Shown here in pieces: positions 4,899-5,256 of a stretch of DNA of 5,256 nt. The translations under genes and the position numbers were made by a program. The stretch covers positions 1,288 to 6,543 of the forward strand of contig JAJPZF010000197.1 in assembly GCA_021204545.1 (NCBI GenBank). The letters are read 5' to 3'. The notes under the pieces were generated by a model that searched no databases, was not told the origin of the DNA, and saw only the letters and a list, made by a program, of their open reading frames with translations. Position 1 is the stretch's first letter; each line of letters begins with the position of its first letter. This DNA comes from Prevotellaceae bacterium. GTDB taxonomy: Bacteria; Bacteroidota; Bacteroidia; Bacteroidales; Bacteroidaceae.

Positions 4899-5230
4899 TC
4901 CCCGCCCTCCCTTCTGACGACGTGGGCGAGCCGCCTCGAAAGGCCGGTCACCGTCCTCCTCGCCCAGCCGAGATACGACGGCAGCGGGGCGGTCATGTTA
5001 AAAAGGCACTCGCAGTCCTTGCGGTTGTGTACGAAGCCGTCCAGCCCCTTGGCGAGGCTTGGCAGCGTGAACTCCTTGGGGTAGACGGCGAGGAGCATGC
5101 TGGCCTCGTCCTCGCCCTCCCCCGCCTTCCTTATGAAGACCACGACGGGCTCGTTCTCGGCGCCGATGCTGGCCTCAAGCCCGAGCTTTTCGGCCGTCTT
5201 GCGGATGATAAGTCTTTCCTTGTCTGTCAT
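4895..5230 (-). CDS. Unrecognised 111-aa protein
   Basis: No family is recognised. The protein starts at the ATG at 5230 after an A-rich sequence (AACCAAAAGAAAACC) without Shine-Dalgarno sequence. It begins with a charged helix (KERLIIRKTAEKLGL, 4-18), then strands VVVFIRK (29-35) and SMLLAVYP (44-51), a helical region around LPSLAKGLDGFVHNRKDCECLF (56-77), and ends in an Arg-rich stretch (GWARRTVTGLSRRLAHVVRR, 88-107). It has two cysteines (73 and 75), with no membrane segment or signal peptide. An alpha/beta fold of about 100 residues seems likely. Its stop overlaps the next start as ATGA, so it heads the coupled block of small genes, though more genes may lie upstream beyond the window. 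Confidence 0.65.
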   Translation of the reverse strand: MTDKERLIIRKTAEKLGLEASIGAENEPVVVFIRKAGEGEDEASMLLAVYPKEFTLPSLAKGLDGFVHNRKDCECLFNMTAPLPSYLGWARRTVTGLSRRLAHVVRREGGE

Positions 5231-5256
5231 GTCGCTGGTTTTCTTTTGGTTGTGTC
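5231..5256 (-). promoter_or_regulatory. A-rich SD-free leader at the window edge
   Basis: The last 26 bases, read on the minus strand, are A-rich (ACACAACCAAAAGAAAACC) and precede the ATG at 5230 without a ribosome binding site. This is the third such leader in the window. Its upstream extent is not visible. Confidence 0.35.

Overview
The window reads as the early (replication and recombination) region of a bacteriophage or prophage. All twelve supported genes lie on the minus strand and are packed head to tail, with short overlaps or gaps of at most 35 bases. The families visible here (DUF3127 OB-fold-like protein, DUF6291-like protein, RepA-type ATPase, ERF annealing protein, small two-helix membrane protein) are ones I associate mainly with phages and prophages of gut Bacteroidales. 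The DNA is clearly GC-rich for that group, so the exact host is open. No rRNA, tRNA, CRISPR array, insertion sequence or obvious terminator was seen, and there is no gene-free stretch longer than about 35 bases.

In transcription order (high to low coordinate): 5230-4895 is an unrecognised 111-aa protein; 4898-4707 a 63-aa cysteine-rich protein; 4725-4282 and 4279-3941 two unrecognised proteins; 3912-3529 a probable DNA-binding protein; 3535-3302 a small membrane protein; and 3301-2999 a basic zinc-finger-like protein with a GTG start. The recognisable core follows: 3020-2487 an ERF-family single-strand annealing protein; 2490-1582 a PD-(D/E)XK nuclease; 1546-1136 a DUF3127-like candidate single-stranded DNA-binding protein; 1106-231 a RepA/DnaB-type AAA ATPase; and from 218 off the left edge the start of a DUF6291-like protein.

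The core makes a coherent machine. The nuclease would resect double-stranded ends, the ERF protein would anneal the exposed strands, and the SSB-like protein would cover and hand over single-stranded DNA. The RepA-type ATPase, probably with the DUF6291 protein, would act in replication initiation or helicase function. The exonuclease-annealase pairing is a well-known phage layout (RecE/RecT, Red alpha/beta analogues). The upstream small genes are accessory and mostly of unknown role.

Two start-site styles coexist. Tightly coupled genes have good Shine-Dalgarno sequences (GGAGG or similar, 5-8 bases before the start). The genes at 5230, 3912 and 1546 instead start after A-rich leaders without one. 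The most interesting points are the SSB-like architecture of the DUF3127 protein, a possible non-ATG start or lost start codon for the ERF gene, and an Arg at an expected Cys position in the zinc-finger-like protein.
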